Shown here: positions 6,705 through 7,656 of the stretch, one piece after another
Layout: each line of letters starts with the position of its first letter
Numbering within the stretch: position 1 is the stretch's first letter
NCBI GenBank assembly: GCA_031278935.1
Contig: JAITJK010000270.1
Location: forward strand, 1 to 7,656
Reading direction: 5' to 3'
Length of the DNA: 7,656 nt
Source of the DNA: Spirochaetaceae bacterium
GTDB lineage: Bacteria; Spirochaetota; Spirochaetia; Treponematales; Breznakiellaceae
Notes under the pieces: model-generated
The model's input: the letters and a program-made list of their open reading frames with translations, nothing else
What the model was told of the DNA's origin: nothing
Databases searched by the model: none
Made by a program: the position numbers and the translations under genes

Positions 6705-7196
6705 ATGAGTACACCGTTCGATTATGGCGTCGTTGATGAGGTCATTACCGAGTGGGGGGCCCATCCCGGGGCCATTATCCCCATTCTACAGGGCGTGCAG
6801 GAACGCTATAACTACCTGCCAAAGGCGATTTTCCCCTACATCGCGGAGAAACTGAAGGTCAGTGAAGCCCGGATCTACGGGGTGGCCACCTTCTACGAGA
6901 ATTTTTCCCTGGAACCTAAGGGTAAGTTCATTATCAAGGTCTGCGACGGAACCGCCTGCCATGTGCGAAAGTCCATTCCTAACCTAGAACAGTTTTACAA
7001 GGACCTGGGGCTTTCTGAAAAGAAGGTTACCACCGACGACCTAGGTTTCACCGTGCAGACCGTGGCCTGCCTGGGAGCGTGCAGCCTCGCACCGGCCTTG
7101 ATGGTCAGTACCAGCGGCGCTCAAGACAAGGTATACGCCAATGTGAGCCCTACGCAGGTGTCGCATATCATCAGCGAACTGCGGACGCAGCAGTAA
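6705..7196 (+). CDS. hydC: NuoE-like [2Fe-2S] subunit of NAD(P)-linked [FeFe]-hydrogenase (HydC/HndA type)
   Basis: Small electron-transfer subunit that passes electrons between the flavin subunit and the iron-sulfur chain of a cytoplasmic multi-subunit hydrogenase. The product is 163 residues, matching the length of HydC/HndA proteins. An N-terminal helical region (about 10-75, with GVATFYENFSLEPKG at 59-73) is followed by a thioredoxin-like domain. Its four cluster ligands are C80 and C85 (KVCDGTACHVR) and C122 and C126 (ACLGACSLAP). The ATG at 6705 is chosen because GAGAGG lies five bases ahead and the length fits; an in-frame ATG at 6570 or 6585 would add an unmatched extension. It is first in the operon and nine bases from the next gene. 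It could serve a formate dehydrogenase or other bifurcating complex instead; the catalytic subunit is outside the window. Confidence 0.9.
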   Translation: MSTPFDYGVVDEVITEWGAHPGAIIPILQGVQERYNYLPKAIFPYIAEKLKVSEARIYGVATFYENFSLEPKGKFIIKVCDGTACHVRKSIPNLEQFYKDLGLSEKKVTTDDLGFTVQTVACLGACSLAPALMVSTSGAQDKVYANVSPTQVSHIISELRTQQ

Positions 7197-7205
7197 GGGG
7201 GGGCT

Positions 7206-7656
7206 ATGGTACGATTAACCAGCCGGGAAGCCTTGCATAAGGCCCGGGAAACCTATAAAAAAGCCCTGGACGCGGAAACGCGTAAGATTCTAGTCTGCGC
7301 GGGTAACGGTTGTATTGCCTCTGGGTCTCTGGAGGTCTACGATAAACTCGCGCAAATCATCAAAGACCAACACTTACCCTGCTCCCTGGAACTCAAGGAG
7401 GAACCAGGTCATCCGGTGGGCCTCAAAAAGGGCGGCTGTCCGGGCTTCTGTAACCAGAGTGTCCTGGTGGTGGTCGAGCCGGAGGGCTGGCTCTACACCA
7501 AGGTAAGCCCGGATGATGCGGAAGAAATCGTTGAAATCACCATCAAGCAGGGAAAGCCGGTGGAACGGCTGGCCTTCAAGGGGCCCGATGGGAAGCCTAT
7601 CCTCCAAAAGGACGAGATTCCCTTCTATAAAAAACAAACCCGGATTGTACTGGAAC
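7206..7656 (+). CDS. hydB: HydB/NuoF-like flavoprotein subunit, 5' part (truncated by window end)
   Basis: The NAD(P)H- and FMN-binding subunit of a bifurcating [FeFe]-hydrogenase. Only the first 150 codons are present, and the frame is open at the window edge. They encode the thioredoxin-like [2Fe-2S] domain that HydB carries and complex I NuoF lacks: C31 and C36 (VCAGNGC), C78 and C82 (GGCPGFC), then the connector VERLAFKGPDGKPI and IPFYKKQTRIVL, which normally leads into the NADH/FMN domain. A stand-alone HndB would normally have ended before this point, so the fused HydB form is favoured. The ATG at 7206 follows the previous stop by nine bases, with AAGGGGGG as ribosome-binding site overlapping that stop. 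The flavin and 4Fe-4S parts cannot be seen. Confidence 0.88.
   Translation, partial: MVRLTSREALHKARETYKKALDAETRKILVCAGNGCIASGSLEVYDKLAQIIKDQHLPCSLELKEEPGHPVGLKKGGCPGFCNQSVLVVVEPEGWLYTKVSPDDAEEIVEITIKQGKPVERLAFKGPDGKPILQKDEIPFYKKQTRIVLE

Overview
The window reads as chromosomal DNA of an anaerobic, hydrogen-metabolising bacterium. A spirochaete of the treponeme type is my best guess. It rests on the gene mix (a lipoprotein-like Slt, a LysM membrane protein and a NuoE/HydB-type [FeFe]-hydrogenase module) and on general resemblance. It is an inference, not a database match. Coding density is high and codon use looks similar across the genes. There are no transposases, tRNAs, rRNAs or CRISPR arrays.

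Layout: (1) Bases 1-83 hold a short repeat copy that ends at the stop codon of ftsK. (2) Bases 84-6253 are a minus-strand block, read right to left. It holds a LysM-domain membrane protein, then an Slt-type lytic transglycosylase starting one base after it, then a 268-bp gap, then an FtsK/SpoIIIE DNA translocase. The theme is cell wall and division: LysM binds peptidoglycan, Slt cleaves it, and FtsK pumps DNA at the septum. (3) Bases 6254-6704 are a divergent intergenic region. It has a good promoter on each strand, two adjacent palindromes and a second copy of the short repeat. (4) Bases 6705-7656 are a plus-strand operon. It starts with a NuoE-like [2Fe-2S] subunit (HydC/HndA type), followed by the 5' part of a HydB/NuoF-like flavoprotein cut by the window edge. 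This is the usual start of an electron-bifurcating [FeFe]-hydrogenase operon; the catalytic subunit would lie beyond the window.

The most unusual observations concern the LysM protein. Its N-terminal ~95 residues align collinearly with the substrate-binding beta-sandwich of Hsp70/DnaK, but there is no ATPase domain. This places a chaperone-like module in the cytoplasm, joined through one membrane helix to a periplasmic LysM. The same gene carries an 11-bp perfect inverted repeat abutting an A9 run, a configuration suited to transcriptional slippage. ftsK carries an analogous hairpin plus T9 tract. A ~33-bp repeat (26/33 identical) sits on both sides of the minus-strand block.
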